This document shows, in pieces, positions 1 to 8,522 of a DNA stretch of 64,000 nt. The DNA is from Cyclobacterium sp. 1_MG-2023. Its GTDB lineage: Bacteria > Bacteroidota > Bacteroidia > Cytophagales > Cyclobacteriaceae. The stretch's first letter is position 1. Each line of letters starts with the position of its first letter. A program made the position numbers and the translations under genes. Location of the stretch: assembly GCF_030546805.1 (NCBI RefSeq), contig NZ_JAUOPC010000001.1, positions 572,880 through 636,879 on the forward strand, in the 5' to 3' direction. The notes beneath the pieces were generated by a model. It was not told where the DNA came from. It was given only the letters and a program-made list of their open reading frames with translations, and did no database searches.

Positions 1-63
1 TTCGCAGCGAATTTCAATCTCTTCCAAGGCATTTATTAATTGATCCGTTTTTTGTTGATGCAT
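1..63 (-). CDS. 5' end of an unidentified gene running off the window
   Basis: The minus strand is open from an ATG at 63 to the window edge, giving 21 codons that begin MHQQKTDQLINALEEIEI. The short stretch is polar and looks like the start of a helix. Too little is visible to name a family. The small membrane protein gene upstream on the same strand ends 47 bp away, so the two may be co-transcribed. It could also be a chance open frame; only the sequence to the left of the window can decide. Confidence 0.4.
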   Translation of the reverse strand, partial: MHQQKTDQLINALEEIEIRCE

Positions 64-110
64 TAGCTAACTTTATTATTTATTAGGGAAATCCATAAAA
101 CATGGAAGGG

Positions 111-251
111 CTATTCTTTTTCAATCCTTTCTTTCAAATTAGGTTTTGAACCGGGAAATGTGGTTTTGGTGGACATATCATATCCAATCCACAGCATTAT
201 AGCCAAAAAAACGATCCCAAAAATGAGAAAAATCAATTTGTTTCTATTCAT
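111..251 (-). CDS. Small single-pass membrane protein (46 aa), unknown function
   Basis: An ATG at 251 opens a 46-codon frame ending in TAG at 111-113. The product starts MNRNKLIFLIFGIVFLAIML, one strong hydrophobic helix after a short basic N-terminus, followed by a polar tail that ends in KERIEKE. The pattern of positive N-terminus, about 18 hydrophobic residues and a charged tail is that of a real inner-membrane microprotein rather than random translation. The next gene on this strand starts 47 bp downstream. I do not recognise the family. Confidence 0.5.
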   Translation of the reverse strand: MNRNKLIFLIFGIVFLAIMLWIGYDMSTKTTFPGSKPNLKERIEKE

Positions 252-445
252 CCTTACTCTGAATTTTTGTATGCAAAACTAATCAAGTATTTGAATAAAT
301 AGTTCCATACAATCATATACTTTTTAGGCAATTAATGACGTTAACTAAATGGATATTACTTTTAAATTTGAAAAGGTTTCAATTTTAATATTTGAGATTT
401 TGTAAAAATTTTCCAGTAAAATGTAAAAATGTATCTTTACAGCAC

Positions 446-453
446 TATTTTTG
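446..453 (+). promoter_or_regulatory. Possible Bacteroidota -7 promoter element
   Basis: TATTTTTG matches the Bacteroidota sigma-A -7 consensus TAnnTTTG and lies 69 bp before the HPt-like gene. No convincing -33 TTTG box is visible at the usual spacing, so this is only a candidate. Confidence 0.3.
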
Positions 454-521
454 CACTCAAATAATCTACCTAAGTTATTTATTGCTTAATTTTCTACCAC
501 CACTTTCAATAAAATAGTTTT

Positions 522-860
522 ATGTACAAACAGATCAAACCCGATATGATCTATCATTATTTTGATGAGGATATTGAACTTATCCATGAAATCATAGAGT
601 TGGTTTTGGAACTGAATGTACAAGATTTAAAGACCTTACTGCCACTTTACGAGACAGGGCAGTTTAATGTAATCAAAAAGAAATTTCACAGGTCTAAGCC
701 AGTATTTAGTTTATTAGGAGCCAATCTGGTAAATAAAAATATTAATGCACTAGAAAAAGAAATAACCAATAATTTTCCTGAAATTTATCCGGATTTTTTA
801 AAGTCTTTGGATGAACTGGAACAAGATCTACATTTCTTCCTAAAAAGTACTCCACATTAA
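522..860 (+). CDS. Orphan histidine-phosphotransfer (HPt)-like protein
   Basis: This is a 112-aa all-helical protein with no signal peptide. Around His56 the sequence KKFHRSKPVFSLLGANL resembles the HPt signature (His, x, Lys/Ser-Lys, small, then a Leu-Gly helix start), followed by a helix with ALEKEI, as in four-helix-bundle phosphotransfer domains. HPt proteins relay phosphate between hybrid histidine kinases and response regulators in the cytoplasm. No kinase or regulator gene adjoins it, so its partner must be encoded elsewhere. The assignment rests on motif reading; the gene itself looks real (good codon structure, possible promoter upstream), while the HPt role is likely but unproven. 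Confidence 0.7.
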   Translation: MYKQIKPDMIYHYFDEDIELIHEIIELVLELNVQDLKTLLPLYETGQFNVIKKKFHRSKPVFSLLGANLVNKNINALEKEITNNFPEIYPDFLKSLDELEQDLHFFLKSTPH

Positions 861-926
861 TATTATATTATCCCAAGTTAGTTTATTTTTCAATAATCAT
901 TTCAATCGACAGATTAATAGGTATTA

Positions 927-2630
927 ATGACAAAGCTATCTTTTCCTTTACGAAATCAGATAATTATATTTTCACTTTTACTGGCAATTGGGTTTTCATG
1001 TAAACCACAAAAACACCAAACCGGATTATTGGGTAATAAGGCCATGGTTGTCAGTGCACACCCATTGGCTTCAGAGGTAGGCAAAACTATTCTTCTTAAA
1101 GGAGGAAATGCAGTGGATGCAGCCATAGCAGTACATATGGCCCTTGCCGTAGTATACCCACAGGCAGGAAATATTGGTGGTGGGGGCTTTATGGTTATCA
1201 GAGAAAATGATGGAACCGTTCATTCTTTAGATTATAGAGAAAAGGCTCCAATAAATGCTGACAAAGACATGTACCTTGATGCAGAAGGAAATGCTTTACC
1301 AGAGAAAAGTCAAAATGGCCATTTGGCTTCGGGCGTACCCGGAGCAGTAGATGGAATGGTCAGGGCTTATGAAAAATTTGGTTCACTTCCTTGGGAGCAA
1401 TTGATAAACCCAGCCATTAAACTTGCTGAGAATGGTTTTGAATTAACCGAAAAAGAGGCCGATTTTTTTTCAGCATATGCAAGCAAACTAAAAAAACACT
1501 CTACAGTAGACCCCACTCATTTTACCTCCAAATCCTTTAAAAAAGGGGATTTCTTAATCCAAAAAGATCTAGCGAGAACCCTCACCTATATCCGAGACAA
1601 AGGAAGAGATGGTTTTTATTCAGGAAAAGTGGCCGATCTTTTAGTAGAAGAGATGACTAGAGGGGGAGGAATCATCAATCACCAAGATTTAAAACATTAC
1701 AGCAGCAAATGGAGAACACCATTGAGAGGCACTTATAAAAACTATGGCATTATAACCATGGGTCCACCAAGCGGAGGAGGAATAATATTGCTTCAGATGT
1801 TAGGTACAATAGAGGATTACAAGGTTTCCAATAGCAAAGATAAATTTGTGGATTACCTGCATCTAAAAACAGAAATGGCGCGAAGAATATTTGCTGATCG
1901 AGCAGCTTACATGGCTGATTCAGACTTTTATCCAGTGCCCATCAATCAATTAATCACCAAAGACTATTTATTGGAACGTTTTAAAAGTTTTAATCCTAAT
2001 AAGGCTACACCATCATCAGAAATTAAAGAGGGAGAAATCGATCAAGAAAGTGAAGAAACCACTCATTTTTCTATTATTGACCCCGATGGAAATGCCGTTT
2101 CAAGTACTACAACCTTAAATGGAAACATGGGATCCAAAGTATTGGTAGCAGGTGCAGGCTTTATCCTCAACAATGAAATGGATGATTTTTCTATAAAACC
2201 GGGATTTCCAAACATGTTTGGTGTGCTGGGAGGTGAAGCCAATAAAATCGAACCTGAGAAAAGGATGCTTAGCTCTATGAGTCCCACTATTTTAGAGAAA
2301 GATGGTGAGTTATTTATGGTTGTAGGTACGCCAGGTGGATCCACAATTCCAACATCTGTTTTTCAGACCATTATCAACGTGGTCGAATTTGATATGGGAA
2401 TGCAACAGGCGGTTGACGAACCCAGGTTTCATAGCCAATGGAAACCTGATTTGATCAGCTATGAAAATAGCTTTTCAAACAAGCGTTTATTTGAAGATTT
2501 GAGGAAAAAAGGCCACATCCTTAAAGAAAGAGGTTCAATCGGAAAAGTAGATGCCATTTTGATCCGTGATAATGGCACTTTAGAAGCAGGGGCTGATTCT
2601 CGAGGGATGGATACAGCTGCTGGGTTCTAG
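927..2630 (+). CDS. ggt: Gamma-glutamyltransferase (glutathione hydrolase) lipoprotein
   Basis: This is a 567-aa Ntn-hydrolase of the gamma-glutamyltranspeptidase family, which cleaves the gamma-glutamyl bond of glutathione and transfers or hydrolyses the glutamyl group outside the cytoplasm. A lipoprotein signal is clear (lipobox GFSC, Cys25). The N-terminal half has the family blocks GGNAVDAAIA and GNIGGGGFM. The autoprocessing and catalytic Thr is Thr378 in ETTHFSIID, which divides it into large and small subunits after maturation. Further small-subunit motifs are NGNMGSKV and the LSSMSPT and GTPGGSTIP stretches. Length and motifs are complete, so it should be active. It appears to be transcribed alone; the next gene is on the opposite strand and ends 6 bp beyond it. 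Confidence 0.96.
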   Translation: MTKLSFPLRNQIIIFSLLLAIGFSCKPQKHQTGLLGNKAMVVSAHPLASEVGKTILLKGGNAVDAAIAVHMALAVVYPQAGNIGGGGFMVIRENDGTVHSLDYREKAPINADKDMYLDAEGNALPEKSQNGHLASGVPGAVDGMVRAYEKFGSLPWEQLINPAIKLAENGFELTEKEADFFSAYASKLKKHSTVDPTHFTSKSFKKGDFLIQKDLARTLTYIRDKGRDGFYSGKVADLLVEEMTRGGGIINHQDLKHYSSKWRTPLRGTYKNYGIITMGPPSGGGIILLQMLGTIEDYKVSNSKDKFVDYLHLKTEMARRIFADRAAYMADSDFYPVPINQLITKDYLLERFKSFNPNKATPSSEIKEGEIDQESEETTHFSIIDPDGNAVSSTTTLNGNMGSKVLVAGAGFILNNEMDDFSIKPGFPNMFGVLGGEANKIEPEKRMLSSMSPTILEKDGELFMVVGTPGGSTIPTSVFQTIINVVEFDMGMQQAVDEPRFHSQWKPDLISYENSFSNKRLFEDLRKKGHILKERGSIGKVDAILIRDNGTLEAGADSRGMDTAAGF

Positions 2631-2636
2631 TATTCA

Positions 2637-2918
2637 TCATTTACACAACCTCAAAACATGTGGGCTGGTCCCGGGAATACGCTCAATAATACCCCTTGCC
2701 TCGAGGTCTAATTTTACTGAAACAAGATACCAAGGTACTGACCCATCCAAACTATCCTCTAAAGAGGCCTTGGCTAGTTCATTTAATTCCTTGTAGGTGA
2801 TTTCTTTCCTTTCTTCCAACGTTTTAAGGACAAAGGTTTTTATTAAGGTGTATTTAGACACCAAAATATTGACCCCTTTCTTGCCATCCGGATGAAGTGT
2901 CAAAATTCTATCTTCCAT
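2637..2918 (-). CDS. Small conserved protein, winged-helix-like (DUF6958-like)
   Basis: This is a 93-aa soluble protein without a signal peptide. It begins MEDRILTLHPDGKKGVNI and has helix-rich segments ending in LEARGIIERIPGTSPHVLRL, which reads like the recognition helix and wing of a small winged-helix fold. From memory it resembles the DUF6958 family of short Bacteroidota proteins, but I cannot confirm this without a search. It converges tail to tail with the ggt gene (stop codons 6 bp apart). DNA binding is only an inference from fold-like appearance. Confidence 0.7.
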   Translation of the reverse strand: MEDRILTLHPDGKKGVNILVSKYTLIKTFVLKTLEERKEITYKELNELAKASLEDSLDGSVPWYLVSVKLDLEARGIIERIPGTSPHVLRLCK

Positions 2919-3035
2919 AATAATGTCATTGTTAAGTGGGCCCTATTTTCTAAATTCACTTTAAGCTACAAAAAAACATCAATAGGAATACTATTATTAG
3001 GATTAGTAAACTTGTTTGATATCAAGTCTTTGGAA

Positions 3036-4073
3036 TTATTCCAAGCCATGTTCATTGGACAGATAGCGCAATGCTTCTTCTAATACCAAATCTGTCTGTG
3101 CGTTTATCGATGCTTCTGTATTTTTAACAAAAACATCAGGCTCATGACCTATGCCATCCAAGCTTTCTCCATTAGGCAATAAAAATTGCTGAATGGAATA
3201 AACATACTTCCATCCATTGGGAAGAAATCGCATATTACTTACCGTAGAAAAGTCACCGGCTGTGGTATCTCCCATTTGAATGACATGATCAAAAGCTTTC
3301 ATATGTAGCAGGAAAACTTCACCTGCACTGATGGTTTTTCTGTCCGTAAGTACAATAACAGGCTTGGTATATGAATTGTCACCATCAAATTGAGTGTGGT
3401 ATATATTCTTCTCATCAAAATCATTATATCCTTTTCCATTTCTGGTCTGTACACTGTATATTTCATGAACTCCATCAGAAAAGGCTTGAGCAATTCTTGC
3501 TGAATACCTGTCATCTCCCCCACTATTTTGCCTTATGTCCAAAATAATGGCTTTAGTATTTTCAAAGTTTCTAATTATTTCATCCATTACCGAAGGATTA
3601 TCACCATCCATAGTACCCAAATAAATGTAGCCTATATTTTTGTCTTTTACTTGCCCAAACAAGAGTTCATCTTCTGACCCCACCTCGGTTTTGGTAGCTA
3701 TATACTTTGAGAGCAATAATTCAGCGCTAAATTCAGCTGTAGACTGCTCATTGAGCGCATAGCCGGATTTATACCTAATATTTCCATTGTAGAGCGTCGT
3801 GTGGCTGTCGTCTAAGTGTTCTACCATTTCCGTCATCACTTCCCATAGTCCCTCATTGGAAAGATCATCAGTAACTTGTGGTCGATAAATCTGATACAGC
3901 TGCTTCCAATTGATCCCTCTCACTTCAAAGAGACTGTAATGCCGGTCAAAATCATTCCATAAGATTTCAAAGTTTTGCGAAGGTGTATTGGGTGCCTCTT
4001 CACCTAAGATTGCCTCTTCACAGCTGAATAAAAAAATGGAAATCAATATTATGCAAAAGTTTTGTCGGTTCAT
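3036..4073 (-). CDS. S41-family (C-terminal processing-like) peptidase, lipoprotein
   Basis: This is a secreted serine peptidase-like protein of family S41. I chose the ATG at 4073 rather than an in-frame one at 4142 because it places a lipoprotein signal at the N-terminus (lipobox LFSC, Cys18). Family marks, numbered from this start, are DDSHTTL at 89-94, LDIRQNSGG at about 178-186 and the nucleophile in TISAGEVF (Ser249). No PDZ domain is obvious, which resembles the short tricorn/retinol-binding-like S41 proteins of Bacteroidota. It probably acts on peptides in the periplasm. It lies 73 bp downstream of the outer-membrane protein gene on the same strand and may share its transcript. Confidence 0.87.
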   Translation of the reverse strand: MNRQNFCIILISIFLFSCEEAILGEEAPNTPSQNFEILWNDFDRHYSLFEVRGINWKQLYQIYRPQVTDDLSNEGLWEVMTEMVEHLDDSHTTLYNGNIRYKSGYALNEQSTAEFSAELLLSKYIATKTEVGSEDELLFGQVKDKNIGYIYLGTMDGDNPSVMDEIIRNFENTKAIILDIRQNSGGDDRYSARIAQAFSDGVHEIYSVQTRNGKGYNDFDEKNIYHTQFDGDNSYTKPVIVLTDRKTISAGEVFLLHMKAFDHVIQMGDTTAGDFSTVSNMRFLPNGWKYVYSIQQFLLPNGESLDGIGHEPDVFVKNTEASINAQTDLVLEEALRYLSNEHGLE

Positions 4074-4146
4074 GGGAATAGGATAATCAATAGACAAGGT
4101 TTTTTTTATTTTCTTAATTTGAACTTGTAGAAAGCCTTTCATTGGT

Positions 4147-4923
4147 TTAAAATTTTAAGGTTATTCCGGTTGCAGGTGTCATTGCCATCCGCTTGTATGA
4201 GTGTAAATTGTTTACTTTTTGGAAGGAAATTGAATAGTCTAAGTTCCATGCCAACCCCGGTAAAATTTGGAAGGCATAAGCCAAACCCCAATCCAAGCCT
4301 AAATATTGACCAAAAGAGGCAGGCTCTCCTTGAAGCATAATTTTTACCGGATTATCTTGGTTCTCTATTATAAACTCATCGATCCCATTGTAGGGAGGTC
4401 TACCTAAAAATTGGACAATTGGTACACCAATAGAAGTTTGAATGCTATGCTTGTCATTAATCCTTTTTGCAACCAATCCCTTGATTACCAAACCTTGGGA
4501 GGAAGTATAACTAAATGCATCCAAATCATTCCAATCAATAAAAAAAGCATTGGTTTCATAAGCTCCTCCCATATAAAAGTCTAAAGATTCTTTATCGTTT
4601 TTAATTCGAAATAAGTATTGCACGCCAATATTTATGTCTAAAAAGGTGTTGATGAATCCACTTGTCTCATTGGACCTCACCTCCCCTGCACCATAGCCTA
4701 CTGATATCCCAAAAATATTTTCACCTATTCTTCGATAAGAAAGGCCATATTGCAATCCTGCTCCTCGATAGTGTAAGGGGGATAAAATATTATCCTTTAA
4801 ATAATTGTCCTGATACCCTACCCTTAAACTAAGGAGCTTGTCTACAGGCCTAATTACCTCCTGCGCTTTTACCATACCCACCAATAGGAGAAAACAACAA
4901 GTATAAATGAGAATCTTTTTCAT
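4147..4923 (-). CDS. Outer-membrane beta-barrel protein, unknown function
   Basis: This is a 258-aa protein with a cleavable signal peptide (MKKILIYTCCFLLLVGMVKA, Q follows). The mature part alternates short amphipathic strands rich in aromatic residues and Gly, and ends in Phe (TGITLKF), the typical end of an outer-membrane barrel. No enzyme motif is visible. It is followed on the same strand by the S41 peptidase gene, so a shared envelope role is possible. I do not recognise a more specific family. Confidence 0.75.
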   Translation of the reverse strand: MKKILIYTCCFLLLVGMVKAQEVIRPVDKLLSLRVGYQDNYLKDNILSPLHYRGAGLQYGLSYRRIGENIFGISVGYGAGEVRSNETSGFINTFLDINIGVQYLFRIKNDKESLDFYMGGAYETNAFFIDWNDLDAFSYTSSQGLVIKGLVAKRINDKHSIQTSIGVPIVQFLGRPPYNGIDEFIIENQDNPVKIMLQGEPASFGQYLGLDWGLAYAFQILPGLAWNLDYSISFQKVNNLHSYKRMAMTPATGITLKF

Positions 4924-5159
4924 TTTAGAAAGTAAAGTTTTATAAGATTATTCCCGGTTAATAATAAGAAGACAACCAAGTAGTGGAATACCCTTAGTCC
5001 ACCTGCAAAATATTCTAAAAAAAATTGCCAAGGTTAAAATTGCCTGTTCCCCAGAAGCAAAATACCATTGGCAATTATTACTCAAAAGAGGCTGCTATAC
5101 CATCCTTAAAAGAGGTTCATTAATAAACTTCAAATTGAGAAGTAGAGAGGAGCTTCGTA

Positions 5160-6590
5160 TTATTCTTTTAATAAATCATTTATGGCCTTCATCAATACCC
5201 CTTCTACCTCAGGAGCAACATTCGATGCCCGCTCACTGACCTCATACCCTCCTTTTTCATAAGCCAATGTGGTTCCAATATACCCCATACCAAGATCTCC
5301 ATAAGCGGCCATGGTTACAAATAAATCCGGGCGGGCTGCTTTGGCTGCAAGTTGGTATTCTACAAAAAGTTCTCCGGGCATATGTAAAATTCTTGCATCA
5401 TTAAGACTTAGGCAACTGATATCAATGGTTTTACCCGCCTGTGTCCTACGCAACCATGCCATTTTTCGGGCGATTCCACTATTTTTCTTTAATAGCTCAT
5501 TGCTTAATTTTAACTCCTCTTGTATTTTAAACAAGTAGAGTGCCGGAGGCAAAGCCACCTTTTCTACTGACCACGAAATATTGGCAGCAGTTATAGGTTC
5601 TTTTTTTGTAGTCTCCCAAGCTTTTTCCATTCCATTTGCCAAACGTTGCGCAAAAACAAGTCTGTTTTCATGGGATCCATCATTGTATTTACCTGCAGCA
5701 ATATTTCCTCCTGCCCCATTAAAATGTACATGTAGCGCATCAGGAACAGCCAATTGACGAAAAAATCTGGCTACGCCAACAAAATCAGGATTAGGAATAC
5801 CTGTACGGTAATAACTCTGTGGGTGGGTAGCATAATAACTTAAAATTGCGACCGGATTGTTTTCATTCCAAAAACTAATAAGCGATAGTTCAGGGTCAAT
5901 CAGCCCTTCAGGTTCGGCACGTATATCAGGATCTTTAGTAGTAGACATTCTCGTAACACGTACTTTACCATCATGCCCATAAATATTTCTATTTGAAGCT
6001 ACTCTATCAACAATTGCTTTACCAATACCTAAATGTGTTACAGGTTGTGGAGCCGATAAAGCGCTTTTAACAGCCACTGTTAAACGTCGAAGCGCTTCAC
6101 GAGGAAATGTACCATCATAGTAGGTAGGGTTAATTAATGCTGGATCTATCCCCGCTTCCAAAAGAATTTGCTCTGCTCCTGCATCAAACCTTGGGGCATC
6201 GTGCTGATGCAAAACATTCACTGAAATCCGCTCCGGAGTAGACCCAACAGCTGCCGCCAATGCTCTTCTAAATTCATCCATGCCTTCATTACCAATGGCA
6301 AGCCAATCTATGGAACATAATACTATAGGTAATCCAGCTCCTTGTAACACTATTCCTTTAGCCCTTAAACCTAGATCCCATTTGTTTATAGAAACATCAT
6401 AGGCCAATGGACTTCCAACCGGTGGCGTAACATCTATATCAAAAGTGGATAAAAGCAACCCTTCTTCTTGTCTTTCTTGGAACTCTTCCCTGCTTTCAGC
6501 ATTGTCTTTTCCTTCCACTATCGTTATTTGATGGAAAATAAGGGAAAAGACAACAAGTAAGACTGCAAAATTCAAATTAATATCTTTCAT
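5160..6590 (-). CDS. Secreted neutral/alkaline ceramidase-like hydrolase
   Basis: This 476-aa exported protein resembles the N-terminal domain of neutral/alkaline non-lysosomal ceramidases, zinc amidases that release the fatty acid from ceramide. After a signal peptide (residues 1-27) come the family blocks FDIDVTPPVGSPLAY (50-64), GIVLQG, LCSIDW and HQHDAP (His128 and His130, probable zinc ligands), then ATHPQSYYRTG. The later C-terminal immunoglobulin-like domain of true ceramidases is absent or very short, so it belongs to the shorter ceramidase-like group common beside SusC/SusD in Bacteroidota, and the true substrate is uncertain. It lies downstream of susC-susD on the same strand but is separated from susD by a strong terminator hairpin, so it is probably transcribed mostly from its own promoter or by readthrough. 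Confidence 0.82.
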   Translation of the reverse strand: MKDINLNFAVLLVVFSLIFHQITIVEGKDNAESREEFQERQEEGLLLSTFDIDVTPPVGSPLAYDVSINKWDLGLRAKGIVLQGAGLPIVLCSIDWLAIGNEGMDEFRRALAAAVGSTPERISVNVLHQHDAPRFDAGAEQILLEAGIDPALINPTYYDGTFPREALRRLTVAVKSALSAPQPVTHLGIGKAIVDRVASNRNIYGHDGKVRVTRMSTTKDPDIRAEPEGLIDPELSLISFWNENNPVAILSYYATHPQSYYRTGIPNPDFVGVARFFRQLAVPDALHVHFNGAGGNIAAGKYNDGSHENRLVFAQRLANGMEKAWETTKKEPITAANISWSVEKVALPPALYLFKIQEELKLSNELLKKNSGIARKMAWLRRTQAGKTIDISCLSLNDARILHMPGELFVEYQLAAKAARPDLFVTMAAYGDLGMGYIGTTLAYEKGGYEVSERASNVAPEVEGVLMKAINDLLKE

Positions 6591-6664
6591 ATTTTTAAGA
6601 ATTAATAATTCATTGTTTCAAATAATATTTCACTACCCAAGCTAGATCCTGTAAAAATTACATG

Positions 6665-6696
6665 GAAAAAAGGAGAAACCTAGAGGTTTCTCCTTT
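6665..6696 (-). terminator. Intrinsic terminator after the first susD gene
   Basis: A perfect 13-bp inverted repeat (AAAGGAGAAACCT and its complement, 2-nt spacer) lies just past the stop of susD on the minus strand and runs into a T-tract. It sits between susD and the ceramidase-like gene. Confidence 0.8.
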
Positions 6697-6760
6697 AAAA
6701 TTAAAGTATGAATTAATGGTCATTTCACCTTTTCTAATCAAATAATATATTCATTCTTGC

Positions 6761-8476
6761 TTAATATCCTGTGTTTTGAGGAAAATCAGCATCCACATTA
6801 AGATCAATTTGTTCTTGAGGTATCGGCCAACGGAAATTATGTTCCTCAATAGCTGCTCCAGGAACAAGAGGATTATCGTTGTATTTACGAACCCTTTCTA
6901 AAAGTTTACCGGTACGTCTCAATATTAATAGCCTCCATTCTTCTCCGTACAATTCTCTTACACGTTCATCCAACAAGAAATCCATATCAATATCGGATGC
7001 AGAGACAGGAGTTGCATTGGCACGTTCTCTTATTCTGTTCACATCTGCTGCTGCCAAGGCATTATTGCCCAACTCTAAATTTGCCTCGGCTCGAATTAGC
7101 AAGGTTTCAGCAAAACGCAATGCATACCAATCTTTGTGCGTAATCCCTCCTCCTGAGCGGTTAGGCTGCAAGAAATAATTTAAAGGATCAGTAAATTTAG
7201 TATGGATAGGGAAAATAATTTTAGTAGAATCCGCTATTGGGTCAGGTCTTGGTGGATCATAAAGGCTGAAGTCGATTTTTTGTTTGTCGAAAGCTGACTC
7301 AGGATTATCATAATAAAAATTGCGTTTTAAATTATGTTCAGCATTCCTGATATCAATGTCCCAATTGTCCTGCCATACTCCATAATAAACCAGACTGGTT
7401 CCTCTCCCATTTGCAGTTGGCCGACCAAGACTATCGGAATACCCCGTATACAAGCCATTATACAGTTCACCTTGAAAACCTTTTTTTCCATCAGGTGTAA
7501 GCCCGATATCAAAATAACGTGGTCCAAAAATATAGGCACTTGCTATTTGTCCTCCGCCGATTATAAAAGGCTCCACTTGAATGACCCACATGGCTTCCTT
7601 ATTTTCCGGAAGATTATGATTTCCAAAACCAAAAAGGTCAAAAAACACATCTCCGGAGCCCCATACATCGTTGCCAAGCTTTGTTCCAAAACGGCTTAAC
7701 ATCAAATCGTAATCATAATCTTCAATAACATTTGAAGCTGCTTCTACGGCATTTTCAAAATCATCCTGTTCAAGGTAGGTTTCTGCCAGATAATGCCAAG
7801 CAGGTCCTTGGGTAATTCTTCCAGGAGCATCTTCTTCACCCGGTTTAGGTAAATTATTGGCGGCATATTGAAAATCTTCAACCATCAAGTTATGAATGTC
7901 TGCTACCGGGTTTCTAATAAAATCCGCTTTAGCAGAATTGATAGGCTCTGTCAAAAGTGGAATATCTCCATAAGTGGAAACCAAGTATCTGTAGGCAAAG
8001 CCCCTAAAAAAGCGGGCTTCTGCAATGTACTTGTTTTTACCGGCTTCACCCTCTGCAAACACTTCAGGATCGGCGCTTTCCACCCTATCAATCAAAACAT
8101 TTGCCCATTGGATAATTTCAAAACCAACATTCCATGTTGCAATCACATTTCTCCAAACAGGAGTCATGTCAGTATAGGAGTTCAAATAAGAACCTCCAGG
8201 GCCGGGGGTTTCACCATTGTAACCAATATCTGAGCCATGTGTAGCCCAATTCATCACCCCAAATTCACCAAATGAATAATAGGCAACCCGAACACGGTCG
8301 TGAATAGCAGTTATACCTTGCAAGGCACCTGCTTCAGTTAAGTATGCATTGTCCGGTGAAAGAAAATCCAGTGGTTTTTCGTCCAGAATATCATCATTAC
8401 AAGACGGAAATATAAACAGCGCAACTGCAGCCATCAGCAAAGATTTTACTGCAAGAATTTTTATATTTATGTTCAT
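6761..8476 (-). CDS. SusD/RagB-family nutrient-binding lipoprotein
   Basis: This 571-aa surface lipoprotein (lipobox FPSC, Cys26) has the RagB/SusD architecture: an N-terminal start CNDDILDEKPLDFLS, TPR-like helices with AEARFFRGFAYRYLV near residue 150, and a C-terminal SusD domain with LRFAETLLIRAEANLELGN and VNRIRERAN. SusD proteins sit as a lid on the SusC channel and capture oligosaccharides or other nutrients at the cell surface. It follows susC with a 46-bp gap and is the second gene of the pair. A strong terminator lies just after it. The substrate cannot be read from sequence; no glycoside hydrolase is next to it, while a ceramidase-like gene and, further away, a sulfatase are. Confidence 0.95.
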   Translation of the reverse strand: MNINIKILAVKSLLMAAVALFIFPSCNDDILDEKPLDFLSPDNAYLTEAGALQGITAIHDRVRVAYYSFGEFGVMNWATHGSDIGYNGETPGPGGSYLNSYTDMTPVWRNVIATWNVGFEIIQWANVLIDRVESADPEVFAEGEAGKNKYIAEARFFRGFAYRYLVSTYGDIPLLTEPINSAKADFIRNPVADIHNLMVEDFQYAANNLPKPGEEDAPGRITQGPAWHYLAETYLEQDDFENAVEAASNVIEDYDYDLMLSRFGTKLGNDVWGSGDVFFDLFGFGNHNLPENKEAMWVIQVEPFIIGGGQIASAYIFGPRYFDIGLTPDGKKGFQGELYNGLYTGYSDSLGRPTANGRGTSLVYYGVWQDNWDIDIRNAEHNLKRNFYYDNPESAFDKQKIDFSLYDPPRPDPIADSTKIIFPIHTKFTDPLNYFLQPNRSGGGITHKDWYALRFAETLLIRAEANLELGNNALAAADVNRIRERANATPVSASDIDMDFLLDERVRELYGEEWRLLILRRTGKLLERVRKYNDNPLVPGAAIEEHNFRWPIPQEQIDLNVDADFPQNTGY

Positions 8477-8522
8477 CGTTTTTATATTTATCAGGTTTTA
8501 CTTAATTAAATAAGTTGAACGC

